DNA of 64,000 bases from JAPOUP01 sp965199865 (GCA_965199865.1 CBDATU010000011.1:930001-994000); one strand, 5' to 3'; shown: positions 35,068 through 43,674, counted from the stretch's first letter. Numbers and translations: made by a program. Notes: generated by a model from the letters alone, not told the origin.

Positions 35068-36333
35068 TCAAAGCCATTCAGGAATTATATCGCGACTCAG
35101 GATTTCGTCAACTGTCGGTCGCGCCCGGATTACGGCGAACCGGTCTCCATCAACCAGCACCTCCGGTGCCAGCGGACGTGTGTTATATTCGCTTGCCATT
35201 ACCGCGCCATAGGCTCCGGCGCTCCGGAAGGCCAGCAGATCACCAGGAGCTAGCGGAGGCATCGGTCTTTGCTTTGCGAATGTATCTCCGGATTCACAGA
35301 CCGGCCCGACGACGTCGAACAGCTGCTCGTCCACGTCTGGTGCAGGTTCCGCCACCGGAACGATTTCGTGGTAGCTGGAATACATGGCTGGCCGCACCAG
35401 GTCGTTCATCGCGCTGTCTAGAATGAGGAAGTTCCGATCCTCGCCCGACTTTAAGTAAAGCAGGCGGGTCACCAGGATGCCGGCATTGCCAGCGATCAAC
35501 CGCCCCGGCTCAATCTCGATCTCACAACCCAGATGCCCGACAGCACTTCTGACCAGATTGCAGAAATCGATGGGAAGCGGAGGCATGGCGTTTGAACGCT
35601 GGTAGGGAATGCCCAGTCCCCCGCCGAGATCCAGGCGACTGATTTCATGTCCCTCTGAGCGTAGCCGATCTGTGAGCTCCGCGACCAGCCGAAACACATC
35701 TCTGTATGGTGCGAGATCGGTCAACTGGCTTCCAATATGCACATCCACTCCGACAACCCTCAGTCCCGGAAGGAGCGCGGCGGACCGATATGCATCAAGC
35801 GCACGACTGGCCGGGATGCCGAACTTGTCCTCCGCCCTGCCGGTGGCGATCTTGTCGTGTGTCCCCGCATCCACACCAGGATTGATCCTGAATGCGACCG
35901 GAATGGTCAGGCCCATCGACGCAGCCACCTGTGACAGCAGTTCCATCTCCGGCTCGGATTCGAGATTGATCTGTCGGATGCCCCCTGCGAGCACCTGCTC
36001 CATCTCGTCCCGCGTTTTGCCGACTCCCGAATAGACAATCCGGTCGCTCGGGACTCCAGCCGAACGGGCGCGCATGTATTCGCCACCGGAAACGACATCC
36101 ATTCCGGCCCCCAGTTTCGCCAGCACCTTCAGCACCGCCTGATTGGAATTGGCCTTCACCGCGTAGCATACAAGATGGTCAAGACCATCAAGCCCCTCGT
36201 CGAACAGCCTGAAATGGCGGGCCAGCGTGGCAGTTGAATAGAGATAGAACGGGGTTCGGACAGCCTCCGCCACCGCCTGAACTGGCACGTCCTCCGCATG
36301 CAGCGTGCCTTTACGGTAAATGAAATGATCCAT
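35068..36333 (-). CDS. lysA: Diaminopimelate decarboxylase
   Basis: A 421-residue PLP enzyme converting meso-diaminopimelate to L-lysine in the cytosol. The start at 36333 (MDHFIYRKGTLHAEDV) follows AAGAGA. The PLP lysine is in VCYAVKANSN; other family motifs are RINPGVDAGTHDKI, KFGIPAS, VDVHIGSQL, DLGGGLGIPY, EIEPGRLIAG, GPVCESGDTFA and MASEYNTRP. All are intact. It lies 37 bases upstream of the DUF4175 gene and is probably co-transcribed with it. Confidence 0.96.
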   Translation of the reverse strand: MDHFIYRKGTLHAEDVPVQAVAEAVRTPFYLYSTATLARHFRLFDEGLDGLDHLVCYAVKANSNQAVLKVLAKLGAGMDVVSGGEYMRARSAGVPSDRIVYSGVGKTRDEMEQVLAGGIRQINLESEPEMELLSQVAASMGLTIPVAFRINPGVDAGTHDKIATGRAEDKFGIPASRALDAYRSAALLPGLRVVGVDVHIGSQLTDLAPYRDVFRLVAELTDRLRSEGHEISRLDLGGGLGIPYQRSNAMPPLPIDFCNLVRSAVGHLGCEIEIEPGRLIAGNAGILVTRLLYLKSGEDRNFLILDSAMNDLVRPAMYSSYHEIVPVAEPAPDVDEQLFDVVGPVCESGDTFAKQRPMPPLAPGDLLAFRSAGAYGAVMASEYNTRPLAPEVLVDGDRFAVIRARPTVDEILSRDIIPEWL

Positions 36334-36746
36334 TCGGGTCTCTTGTCCGGATGACACAGCCGCTCATAGCGGAGCATGTCACAATTGCAATGAGAGAATG
36401 CCCGACCAACCGGATAGACGGCGGTTGCAGTTCCAGGGAAGTGAATTCGCCAGCGGTCCCCGACAGCTTCAGCGGCCTGTGTGAGTGTCAGGCCGCCTTA
36501 CGGTGTCTGGCGCCTGCGCTGGAGGCTCTTCTTGCGCTCGGGCGGAGCCGGTATCAACGGTTAGAGGAGGCGTAACGCGGCTGAGAGAACTCGGATCCCG
36601 TGACAGGGCAGTCAGAAAACCGGTGTCGCCGATCTCATCTGGCTGCGCCTTGTCATGGTAGGCATAAGAATTCCTTCCTTTCGAGCGGGAAAAATGATCG
36701 TGTTTTCTGTCAGGCGCGCCCCCGTCCTAAGCGCAGCCAAAACCCC
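36334..36746. other. Gap upstream of lysA with one hairpin
   Basis: About 410 bases without a supported gene. A perfect 8-bp inverted repeat (GCGGCCTG / CAGGCCGC, 9-base loop) occupies 36472-36496, without a T run. The lysA promoter must lie in the first part; no clear boxes are seen. Confidence 0.4.
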
Positions 36747-36807
36747 TATGCGCGACATGGATTGCGCATAAAGATGGCTAAATTGCGCATAGGGTCATTA
36801 TGCGCAA
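36747..36807. promoter_or_regulatory. Operator cluster 1: two palindromic ATGCGC sites
   Basis: Two inverted repeats sit just upstream of the winged-helix gene. At 36747-36770 TATGCGC faces GCGCATA. At 36783-36807 TTGCGCATA faces TATGCGCAA, 9-bp perfect arms with a 7-base spacer. Related half sites recur upstream of the fic gene. They suit cooperative binding by a dimeric DNA-binding protein, probably one of the two downstream products. Confidence 0.6.
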
Positions 36808-36818
36808 GAGCGAGCCAA

Positions 36819-37079
36819 ATGGCAAAGTCGATGCCAGAACGGAAATTGCAGGCAGTTGAGGCCTTGGTGGCTGCCCACCCGGACGGAGTCGGCATCCAGG
36901 AGATCAGGGATGGGCTTGAAGAAGAAAAGGCCTGGCGTACCCTTCAGTATCGCCTGAAACGCCTCGTGGATAAAGGTCGCCCTATCAGGAAAGCGAGAGG
37001 CGCTGGACAAAATACTGGCTACCGAATGCTGAGGAACGGGCTCAGGCCAGAACTCCATCTGAAGAAGAACCGGCGGTAG
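36819..37079 (+). CDS. Small winged-helix DNA-binding protein
   Basis: An 86-residue protein. The start at 36819 is preferred because the operator palindromes would otherwise fall inside the coding region; an in-frame ATG at 36774 exists. After MAKSMPERKLQAVEALVAAH the sequence HPDGVGIQEIRDGLEEEKAW followed by RTLQYRLKRLVDKGRPIR reads as a compact winged helix-turn-helix with a basic wing. It lies 123 bases before the fic gene, in the same direction, and each gene has its own set of TGCG palindromes upstream. A repressor of this locus is the natural inference. No named family is recognised with certainty. Confidence 0.55.
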   Translation: MAKSMPERKLQAVEALVAAHPDGVGIQEIRDGLEEEKAWRTLQYRLKRLVDKGRPIRKARGAGQNTGYRMLRNGLRPELHLKKNRR

Positions 37080-37100
37080 AGACGCGCGTTCGGGCGATGG

Positions 37101-37194
37101 TGCGGAGATTAACGCCACCATCCTCCGCACATTATGCGCCGTTTATTCTTGCACATGCGGAGAATGCGCCCCACAATCGCCGCACCTTATGCGG
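37101..37194. promoter_or_regulatory. Operator cluster 2 upstream of fic
   Basis: Repeated TGCGG/TGCGC half sites fill the 100 bases before the fic start. The clearest palindromes are CCGCA-CATTA-TGCGC (37124-37139) and CCGCA-CCTTA-TGCGG (37180-37194), with further direct half sites at 37101, 37155 and 37165. The last palindrome ends 8 bases before the fic ATG and overlaps its ribosome binding region, so bound protein could block initiation. Confidence 0.6.
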
Positions 37195-37202
37195 AGATTG
37201 AG

Positions 37203-38300
37203 ATGTATATCTGGGAGCGACCGGACTGGCCGAAGCTAACCTGGCAGGATGCGAGCATCGCGGCTCCCCTTGCGGCGGTGCGTCATGACCAGGGGCGGCT
37301 GATTGGCCGGATGGAGGCGTTGGGCTTCAACCTACGCGAAGAAGCAGTGCTGCAAACGTTGACGCAGGATGTCGTCAAGACGAGCGAGATCGAGGGCGAG
37401 CAGCTGGACACCCCCCAGGTGCGGTCATCGCTCGCGCGACAGCTTGGTATCGACATCGGCGCCTTGCCTCCGACAGACCGCAACGTGGAAGGCATCGCCG
37501 AGGTGATTCTGGACGCGACGCGGAACTATCAGGCCCCCCTAACCACCGAGCGCCTGTTCGGCTGGCACGCAGCGCTGTTTCCCACGGGGCGCAGCGGGAT
37601 GACGCGGATCCGGGTCGGCGATTGGCGTGACGACAGCACTGGCCCAATGCAGGTGGCATCGGGGCCATATGGCCGGGAACGCGTGCATTTCGCGGCACCC
37701 CCTACTGAGAAGGTCGCCATCGAGATGGAGGCTTTCCTTACCTGGTTCAACGCACCGCTGGTCACCGATCCGGTAATCAAGGCCGCGCTGGCGCATCTGT
37801 GGTTCGTAACGATCCACCCCTTCGAGGATGGGAATGGGCGTATCGCCCGAGCTATCGCCGATCTGGCGCTGGCACGCTCTGAGAACAGCCCACAACGGTT
37901 CTACAGCATGTCGGCGCAGATCAGGGCTGAACGGAATGCCTACTATGATCAGCTGGAGCGGACCCAGAAGGGCAGCACGGACGTCACCCCTTGGATCCTG
38001 TGGTTCCTCGAGTGTCTCGGTCGTGCGATCCACGGAGCTGATGGCGTTTTGGCCACGGTCATCGCCAAGGCGCAGTTCTGGGAGCGCGCCGCGGCGATGG
38101 CGCTGAACGAACGCCAGATCAAGGTGCTCAATCGCCTGCTCGACGGGTTCGAAGGCAAGATGAAATCTTCGAAATGGGCGACAATTGCCAAATGCTCGCA
38201 GGACACGGCGAACCGCGACATAGCGGCTCTGCTCGAGCTTGGCCTCATGCGGAAGGGCGAAGGTGGCGGTCGCAGCACGCACTACGAGCTGGTGCTGTGA
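37203..38300 (+). CDS. Fic family protein (DUF4172-Fic)
   Basis: A 365-residue protein that transfers AMP, or another nucleotide moiety, to hydroxyl side chains of target proteins. The start at 37203 (MYIWERPDWPKLTW) matches the DUF4172 N-terminal domain that precedes Fic domains, with GGAG seven bases upstream. The N-terminal inhibitory helix motif is SEIEGE at about residues 61-66, placing it in the self-inhibited class. The catalytic motif HPFEDGNGRIAR begins at His205. The C-terminus (about 310-365, WATIAKCSQDTANRDIAALLELGLM) is a winged helix that could bind the upstream palindromes. The gene looks intact and lies just outside the putative island. Confidence 0.9.
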   Translation: MYIWERPDWPKLTWQDASIAAPLAAVRHDQGRLIGRMEALGFNLREEAVLQTLTQDVVKTSEIEGEQLDTPQVRSSLARQLGIDIGALPPTDRNVEGIAEVILDATRNYQAPLTTERLFGWHAALFPTGRSGMTRIRVGDWRDDSTGPMQVASGPYGRERVHFAAPPTEKVAIEMEAFLTWFNAPLVTDPVIKAALAHLWFVTIHPFEDGNGRIARAIADLALARSENSPQRFYSMSAQIRAERNAYYDQLERTQKGSTDVTPWILWFLECLGRAIHGADGVLATVIAKAQFWERAAAMALNERQIKVLNRLLDGFEGKMKSSKWATIAKCSQDTANRDIAALLELGLMRKGEGGGRSTHYELVL

Positions 38301-38431
38301 ATTACCGATTTCGATCATGCGGACCGCGCTGGAGAGCGACTCTCCAAACGTTGACATGGCGTTGACATGAAATGAACGTCAAATCCCGGTTATTTTCGTC
38401 GGGTTCCAAGCGTTTGAGATGATTTGGTATT

Positions 38432-38477
38432 TTGGTTGCGGGGGTAGAATTTGAACCTACGACCTTCAGGTTATGAG
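38432..38477 (-). repeat. Partial tRNA-fMet copy, candidate attachment site
   Basis: 46 bases matching 48746-48791 with one mismatch. They equal the 3' half of tRNA-fMet from the anticodon loop through the CCA end, in the same orientation as the complete tRNA. The 5' half is absent. A duplicated 3' tRNA end at the far side of a strange region is the usual footprint of tRNA-targeted integration. A relic of another rRNA operon end is the alternative. Confidence 0.7.
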
Positions 38478-38501
38478 TTACGAATCTGCGCGATGATCCG
38501 G

Positions 38502-38975
38502 CTACGCTGGATTGCGCTGTAGTGTGATAATCCGTTTATTTACCGTGCCTTGTATCATTTCTCCTATGACATGCCTGCGCTCCGATGCGCTCTGTCTCGA
38601 TTCATGTTGCCAGAGCAGCCAGCAGGCTGCAGTGTGGAGGAACAGGCGGCACTGGTTGGCTTCCCGGCGATGGCATGAAGTGCGGTCGGACTGGGTGTAA
38701 CGCTTGTGCTCCTTGATCATGTTCTCCATACGCCCGCGGACACAATAGACCTTCTTGTAGCGCCATGCGGCGCGTCCGGTGAGATTGGTGACGATGAACC
38801 GGGCGTGCGCGCCATTCTCGGTGGATGCCTTGATGCGGGCAATGATGCGTCGCGGCCTGGACCAGCTTTTGGCGGCATAGAGGGTTTGGTAGCAGTGAGG
38901 TGTCCCCGGTTCGTCGGACAGCTTGACGGCCGCTGCAGCGGGCCACTTACTCACAACTACCAACTCAACCTTCAA
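38502..38975 (-). pseudogene. IS1380-family transposase C-terminal remnant
   Basis: The frame carries the C-terminal part of an IS1380 transposase: ARFIVTNLTGRAAWRYKKVY, CVRGRMENMIKEHKRYTQSD (with the catalytic Glu in the RMEN position) and RTSCHRREANQCRLFLHTAA. The first two-thirds of the protein, with both catalytic Asp residues, is missing. It lies next to the partial tRNA copy, at the island edge. Confidence 0.8.
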
Positions 38976-39182
38976 CGCCTACACCACGCCCAGGGACACG
39001 ACCCGGAAGCCCTCCCGCCGGGTTCGGCGATGCTGGGCGCAAGTATCGGGCGGCCGGGTGTGCTGGCGGGTCAAACGCATCCCTCCTGGTCGCGGGAGAT
39101 TTATATTCAACCGAATTGTTGACAACAGATTCGTTGAGTATTAGGTTCGGACCGAAGCAACCGCCTCGGGAGTAAAGCGGCG

Positions 39183-40427
39183 ATGGCAATGAAGCTATCC
39201 ACCGGCGCTTGGGTCAGCGGCCCCGATTTCTTCGACCGCAAAATCGATCTCGAGCTTCTGGAAGAACGGATTCGGGGTGGCAACCACATATTGCTGACCG
39301 GGCAGCGGCGCATGGGCAAGACCAGCATAGCCCGCGAACTCGGTCGCCGGCTCGAAGAAGGTCAGGGATGGAGTTTCCTCTTCGTCGATGTCGAGGATGC
39401 CTCCTGCGAAGAAGACGTGATCGCCGACATCGCTCAGGCTACCCATTCGATACAGGGTCTCGCCAATCGGGTAGTCAGCGAATGGCGTCGCAGGGTCAGG
39501 AACATCGAGGAGATCGGTGTAGTTGGGTTTAGAATGAAGATCCGAGAGGCACTGAACCCCGGAAACTGGCAGCGTCATGGAACGAAACTGATTAAGGACT
39601 GCGCCGACCACGAGAGCCCGGTATTTCTGGTCATCGATGAGCTGCCGATCTTCCTCAAGCGAGTGCTTCGCGAGGACCAAGAGAGTGGCCACAGGCGGGT
39701 AGAGATATTCCTGAGCTGGCTACGCCGTGCGCTCAGTGACCTTGGAGACCGTGCTCCAGTGGTAATGGTGTCCGGTAGTATAGGGCTTGCCCCGCTGGTC
39801 AACCGGCTCGGCATTTCGGACCGGATCAACTATCTCCACCCGTATCGCCTGCAGCCATGGAACCGCGAAACCAGCGTAGCCTGCTTCGAGCGCCTCGCGA
39901 CTGACTGCGGGCTCTCGGTGGACCCTGGTGTTGCGACTGCCGTGTACGAGCGGCTCGGGATCGGGATTCCCTTTCACCTGCAGTCTTTCTTCGCCCGAAT
40001 TCAGGAGTTCGCCGCAACGACTGGCCGGGATCGGGTGACGGTGGAGGATGTCGGGGACGTCTATCGCACCAGGTTGCTCGGACCTGCCGGGCAGAACGAC
40101 CTCATGCATTACGAGACACGTCTACAGGACACCATCGACTCCGAGAGCTATGGCATCGCAATGGATATCCTGGCCGAGACGGCCATGCAGGGAGTGTTCA
40201 CCCCTGATGCCCGAAGCCGTCTCGAACAGCGGTATTGCACACAGACAGACGACGTCCCGGCCCGGATCGCGGAGGTGCTCGATATCCTGGAGCATGACGG
40301 CTACCTGTCCACCTCCGATGCCGGCTACCGCTTTGAGTCGAATCTGTTGAGGGACTGGTGGTCGGGCCGACAGGGCCAACGCCGCAGGCCTGTATCAAGG
40401 CGTCACCGTAGGACGGCAGACTCATGA
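39183..40427 (+). CDS. AAA/STAND-like ATPase, first gene of a two-gene system
   Basis: A 414-residue protein. After a short lead it has a P-loop, ILLTGQRRMGKTSIARELG (about residues 36-54), and a Walker B strand, SPVFLVIDELPIF (about 150). A sensor-like strand APVVMVSGSIGLAPL and a helical lid with PFHLQSFFARIQEF follow. The C-terminal third reads as a winged-helix fold (VPARIAEVLDILEHDGYLST, then YRFESNLLRDWW). This is the layout of archaeal-type/STAND NTPases and Orc1-like ATPases. It overlaps the next gene by 4 bases (ATGA), so the two proteins are made together. No effector domain is visible in this protein. Its function is unknown; the location among defence genes suggests defence. Confidence 0.75.
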   Translation: MAMKLSTGAWVSGPDFFDRKIDLELLEERIRGGNHILLTGQRRMGKTSIARELGRRLEEGQGWSFLFVDVEDASCEEDVIADIAQATHSIQGLANRVVSEWRRRVRNIEEIGVVGFRMKIREALNPGNWQRHGTKLIKDCADHESPVFLVIDELPIFLKRVLREDQESGHRRVEIFLSWLRRALSDLGDRAPVVMVSGSIGLAPLVNRLGISDRINYLHPYRLQPWNRETSVACFERLATDCGLSVDPGVATAVYERLGIGIPFHLQSFFARIQEFAATTGRDRVTVEDVGDVYRTRLLGPAGQNDLMHYETRLQDTIDSESYGIAMDILAETAMQGVFTPDARSRLEQRYCTQTDDVPARIAEVLDILEHDGYLSTSDAGYRFESNLLRDWWSGRQGQRRRPVSRRHRRTADS

Positions 40428-42787
40428 ACCCGACTCCGCGGCGGCCGATCCGCAAGTTCAATCCGGGTATCCACCAGTCCGATCAGGAGGTGATACGGCA
40501 GTTCGTCGTCAGACACCGGGAACTCGACACCGTACTGGATATCCTGCGCCGGAACATCGACTCTCCGTCATGCCAGCACGCTCTGTTCGTCGCGCCCCGT
40601 GGCCGGGGAAAGACCATGCTGCTGACCCGTGTCGAAGCGGAGTTGCGCACCAACGAAGCGCTCTCCTCTCGCCTGTTTCCCGTCCGCTTCATGGAAGAGA
40701 GCCTGGAGATCTTCGACCTTGCCGATTTCTGGTCGGAAGCGCTGTTCCACCTTGCAAGGGAGATCGAGGCGACCGGAACCCATCCCGATCTTGTAAGCGA
40801 ATTACGCGAGACACACGCTGCCCTGACGGGGCGTTGGGGCGAGAGCCATATCGCGGACTACCTCCGGATGGCCGTGCTGGACGCGGCCGACCGGTTGGGG
40901 CGACAGCTTGTCCTCATGGTCGAGAACCTGCAGTCGCTGTGCGACGGGCAAGTGGACGAGGACTTCGGATGGAAGCTACGGAAGACGCTGCAATCGGAAC
41001 CCCGGATCATGCTGCTCGGCAGCGCCACCAGCCGCTTCGAGGCGCTCGACAATGCGGACCAGGCATTCTTCGAGCTATTCCACATTGTCTTTCTGAAGCC
41101 GCTGACCACCCTGGAGTGTCAGCAACTCTGGCAACTCGCCGGCAGCCACCAGCTCAACGAGGAACAGATCAGGCCGGTGGAAATCCTTACGGGGGGCAGC
41201 CCCCGTCTCCTAGTCATGATCGCCGAGTTCTCGCGGCATGGCTCCCTGAGTCGGTTGATGGAAGAACTGGTGACATTGATCGACGACCACACCGAGTATT
41301 TTCGAGGCCATCTGGAAGCCATCACCGCGAAGACGGAACGCCGCGTCTATGTGGCGGTCATCGACCTCTGGCGGCCCTCGACCACGCGCGAGATCGCAGA
41401 TCGGGCGCGGATGGATATCCGGGCCGCCTCGGCCCTGCTCGGCCGTCTGATCACCCGGGGGGTGATTATTGCGGAGGGGACCGGCAAGAAGAAACTCTAT
41501 TCCGCTGCAGAGCGTCTCTACAGCATCTATTACAAGCTGCGGCGCCAACGCGATGGAGCGGCCATCGTCTGGAACCTGCTTCATTTCATGGCGGTGTTCT
41601 ATGGCAAGGACGAGCTGACGGAGTTAGCCGACAGTCTGATATCGGAAGCCGCCCGTTCGCCGGCAATCCCCGAAGGGATGAAGCGCGCCATCGCCGATAT
41701 GCTGGAGCCTAGCAATATCTTAACCGACTCGGGTGAATACGAGACTCTGGTGACGCCGGAGCGCAGACCACTGTCCGCCGAAGAAGCCGTCAGCGGGATG
41801 TTTGCACAAGGCGTGGCGCATGTCCAGCGCGGGGACCATGAGGCGGCGATGGCCACCTTCGACAAGGTCGTCGAGCGCTATGGTGACAGCGAGCTGCCGA
41901 CCGTTCAGGAGGCAGTCGCCAGCGCACTGTTCAGCCAGGCTATGGCACACGACCAGCGCGGGGACCTCGAGGCGGCGATGGCCACCTTCGGCAAGGTCGT
42001 CGAGCGCTATGGTGACAGCGAGGTGACGGCCGTTCAGGAGGCAGTCGCCAGCGCACTGTTCAGCCAGGGTGCGATACACGGCCTGCGCGAGGACCTTGAG
42101 GCGGCGATGGCCACCTTCGGCAAGGTCGTCGAGCGCTATGGAGACAGCGAGGTGACGGCCGTTCAGGAGATGGTCGCCAGAACACTGTTTCACCAGGGTG
42201 CGATACACGGCCAGCGCGGGGACCTTGAGGCCACGATGGCCACCTTCGACAAGGTCGTCGAGCGCTATGGAGACAGCGAGGTGACGGCCGTTCAGGAGAT
42301 GGTCGCCAGGGCATTGGTCAAACTGGGGAGCCTTCATATCGAGGGCGGACGCGCGAAGGAGGCTCTGCGCCTTTGCGAACGGTTAGAATTGCGTCTCGGT
42401 GCCGCTGGGACCAGGGGATCCCGCCTCGTATGGTCGGCAGGTAGGCTAAGGACGGAGGCGCTGCTCGCTCTGAAGAGGGGCCGGGCTGCCATGGAGATGT
42501 TCCGCTGCTTGTACGGTATCTTCCGCCCTGACGACGATGTGATGTTGGCCGAGATGCTGCAACTTGTGCCGGCGCTGATCGCCTCGGGAGTGCCAGACCG
42601 CGACCTGCTGGATGTTCTCATGAGTGACAGCAGCAAGTCCGATGGCCTGCACCCCCTGCTCGTGGCTCTTCGCCAGCGTGCCGGGGAGGTGGTTAGAGCC
42701 CCTGTCGAGATAATGGACATCGCCGAGGATATCCGTCAGCCGATCGAGACTGCGGTCCAGGATGTGTCAATCGGCGTAGAAGATTGA
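40424..42787 (+). CDS. ATPase with C-terminal TPR array, second gene of the system
   Basis: A 787-residue protein. The N-terminal NTPase has a P-loop, ALFVAPRGRGKTMLLTRVEA (about residues 53-72), a degenerate Walker B strand (GRQLVLMVENLQSL, Glu in place of the first Asp) and RIMLLGSATSRFEAL. A winged helix follows at about 300-365 (STTREIADRARMDIRAASAL). From about residue 455 there are four near-identical 43-residue tetratricopeptide units, each containing a variant of EAAMATFGKVVERYGDSEVT. They are followed by a diverged unit and an alpha-helical C-terminal domain. NTPase plus repeat sensor is the architecture of STAND defence proteins, but no nuclease or other effector is recognised. It is coupled to the upstream ATPase by an ATGA overlap. 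Confidence 0.75.
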   Translation: MNPTPRRPIRKFNPGIHQSDQEVIRQFVVRHRELDTVLDILRRNIDSPSCQHALFVAPRGRGKTMLLTRVEAELRTNEALSSRLFPVRFMEESLEIFDLADFWSEALFHLAREIEATGTHPDLVSELRETHAALTGRWGESHIADYLRMAVLDAADRLGRQLVLMVENLQSLCDGQVDEDFGWKLRKTLQSEPRIMLLGSATSRFEALDNADQAFFELFHIVFLKPLTTLECQQLWQLAGSHQLNEEQIRPVEILTGGSPRLLVMIAEFSRHGSLSRLMEELVTLIDDHTEYFRGHLEAITAKTERRVYVAVIDLWRPSTTREIADRARMDIRAASALLGRLITRGVIIAEGTGKKKLYSAAERLYSIYYKLRRQRDGAAIVWNLLHFMAVFYGKDELTELADSLISEAARSPAIPEGMKRAIADMLEPSNILTDSGEYETLVTPERRPLSAEEAVSGMFAQGVAHVQRGDHEAAMATFDKVVERYGDSELPTVQEAVASALFSQAMAHDQRGDLEAAMATFGKVVERYGDSEVTAVQEAVASALFSQGAIHGLREDLEAAMATFGKVVERYGDSEVTAVQEMVARTLFHQGAIHGQRGDLEATMATFDKVVERYGDSEVTAVQEMVARALVKLGSLHIEGGRAKEALRLCERLELRLGAAGTRGSRLVWSAGRLRTEALLALKRGRAAMEMFRCLYGIFRPDDDVMLAEMLQLVPALIASGVPDRDLLDVLMSDSSKSDGLHPLLVALRQRAGEVVRAPVEIMDIAEDIRQPIETAVQDVSIGVED
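41803..42331 (+). repeat. Tandem 129-bp repeats encoding TPR units
   Basis: Four units at exact 129-bp spacing; the block starting GAGGC at 41840, 41969, 42098 and 42227 marks each. The copies differ at only a few positions in DNA as well as protein, which indicates recent in-frame duplication or ongoing homogenisation. Confidence 0.85.
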
Positions 42788-42860
42788 CCCCGTGAGTGGC
42801 CGGTCTGAGGTTGTCCCGGTAGTCAACAGGGCCGCAGGCTGAAGTGGCGCCGGTTTTGGC

Positions 42861-43091
42861 TCAGGACCGGTTCTTGAAGCGCCAGCTCTCGTTGCCGGTT
42901 TCGACGATCCCGCAATGGTGGGTGAGGCGGTCGAGCAGGGCGGTGGTCATCTTGGTGTCGCCGAAGACGGAAGGCCATTCGCCGAAGGCGAGGTTGGTGG
43001 TGACGATGACCGAGGTGCGCTCGTAGAGCCGGCTCAGGAGGTGGAAGAGGAGCTGTCCGCCGGCCTGGGCGAGATGACGAAGAATGATCAA
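42861..43091 (-). pseudogene. IS21-family istB C-terminal remnant
   Basis: A 76-codon frame with the unmistakable end of IstB: AGGQLLFHLLSRLYERTSVI, TTNLAFGEWPSVFGDTKMTT, and ALLDRLTHHCGIVETGNESW followed by RFKNRS. The Walker A part and the whole istA gene are absent. The sequence differs from the istB remnant at 30.1 kb, so a second IS21-type element once existed. It abuts the 3' end of ccdB. Confidence 0.85.
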
Positions 43092-43384
43092 AACCCGGAG
43101 AAGACCATATCGAGAGCGCCGCGGATTTCATAATCGGAGGCCGAAAGATCAGCCACAGGCTCTCCCTTGAGCAGCGCTGACGGGATCGCGGCCATCTCGG
43201 CGGTGTGCAGAACGAAGGTAGAGCCCTTGATCCTGAAGATTGGCTCAAGTCGTCCGATGGCCTTTGGCCCTGATGCTGCCGGAAGGAGTGGGGCTACCAC
43301 GCGCGTACCGGTCTCGATCAAATCTGTCTGCAGGTCGAGCACGAGACGATCGCCAGGCACTCGATAAACATGAAACTGTGCCAT
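43088..43384 (-). CDS. ccdB: CcdB-family toxin
   Basis: A 98-residue protein matching CcdB: MAQFHVYRVPGDRLVLDLQT, then GTRVVAPLLPA and a C-terminal region ending GALDMVFSGF. CcdB binds DNA gyrase subunit A and traps it on DNA. The length is normal. Its ATG overlaps the stop of the antitoxin gene (TGATG), the classic coupling of these modules. The last residues, which contact gyrase in F-plasmid CcdB, lie right beside the istB remnant; the end FSGF differs from the canonical WGI, so gyrase activity is uncertain. Confidence 0.85.
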   Translation of the reverse strand: MAQFHVYRVPGDRLVLDLQTDLIETGTRVVAPLLPAASGPKAIGRLEPIFRIKGSTFVLHTAEMAAIPSALLKGEPVADLSASDYEIRGALDMVFSGF

Positions 43385-43629
43385 CAGCCGATTTTCAACA
43401 CCTGTAGATCGGCCAACGGCGTCCCGTTCGACTCGATCCAAGCGCGGCGCTCTGCGATCGCTGCTGCGTTTCCTTGAGCCCATGCCTTGGCCTTTGCCAA
43501 GCGGACAGCCTCGGCGACGGCAGCGTCACTTATGGCAGAAACATTGAGACCCAACTCACGCGCGGCGGCCAGATTGGCGGCCGTCAGGGTGATGTTCGTA
43601 CGCTGCTTTTCAGAAGTGGTTTGCGGCAT
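43384..43629 (-). CDS. ccdA: CcdA-family antitoxin
   Basis: An 81-residue antitoxin. The start at 43629 (MPQTTSEKQRTNITLTAANL) lies 7 bases after GGAGGG. The N-terminal half is a ribbon-helix-helix DNA-binding fold (TNITLTAANLAAARELGLNV), the C-terminal half a charged toxin-binding tail (RRAWIESNGTPLADLQVLKI). The pair would repress its own promoter and neutralise CcdB. It looks intact and may stabilise the island. Confidence 0.85.
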   Translation of the reverse strand: MPQTTSEKQRTNITLTAANLAAARELGLNVSAISDAAVAEAVRLAKAKAWAQGNAAAIAERRAWIESNGTPLADLQVLKIG

Positions 43630-43674
43630 AGGGCCCTCCATACACACTAACAGTGTGCAAAACAAGAGACCCCC

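Noticed and set aside
40570..41712. 380-codon alternative frame inside the ATPase-TPR gene
   Set aside because: Same-strand shadow in a second frame; the frame with the P-loop and TPR units is the real one.
41803..42331. CRISPR array considered for the regularly spaced repeats
   Set aside because: The 129-bp period has no unique spacers between repeats and is in frame within a protein gene; these are TPR-coding repeats.
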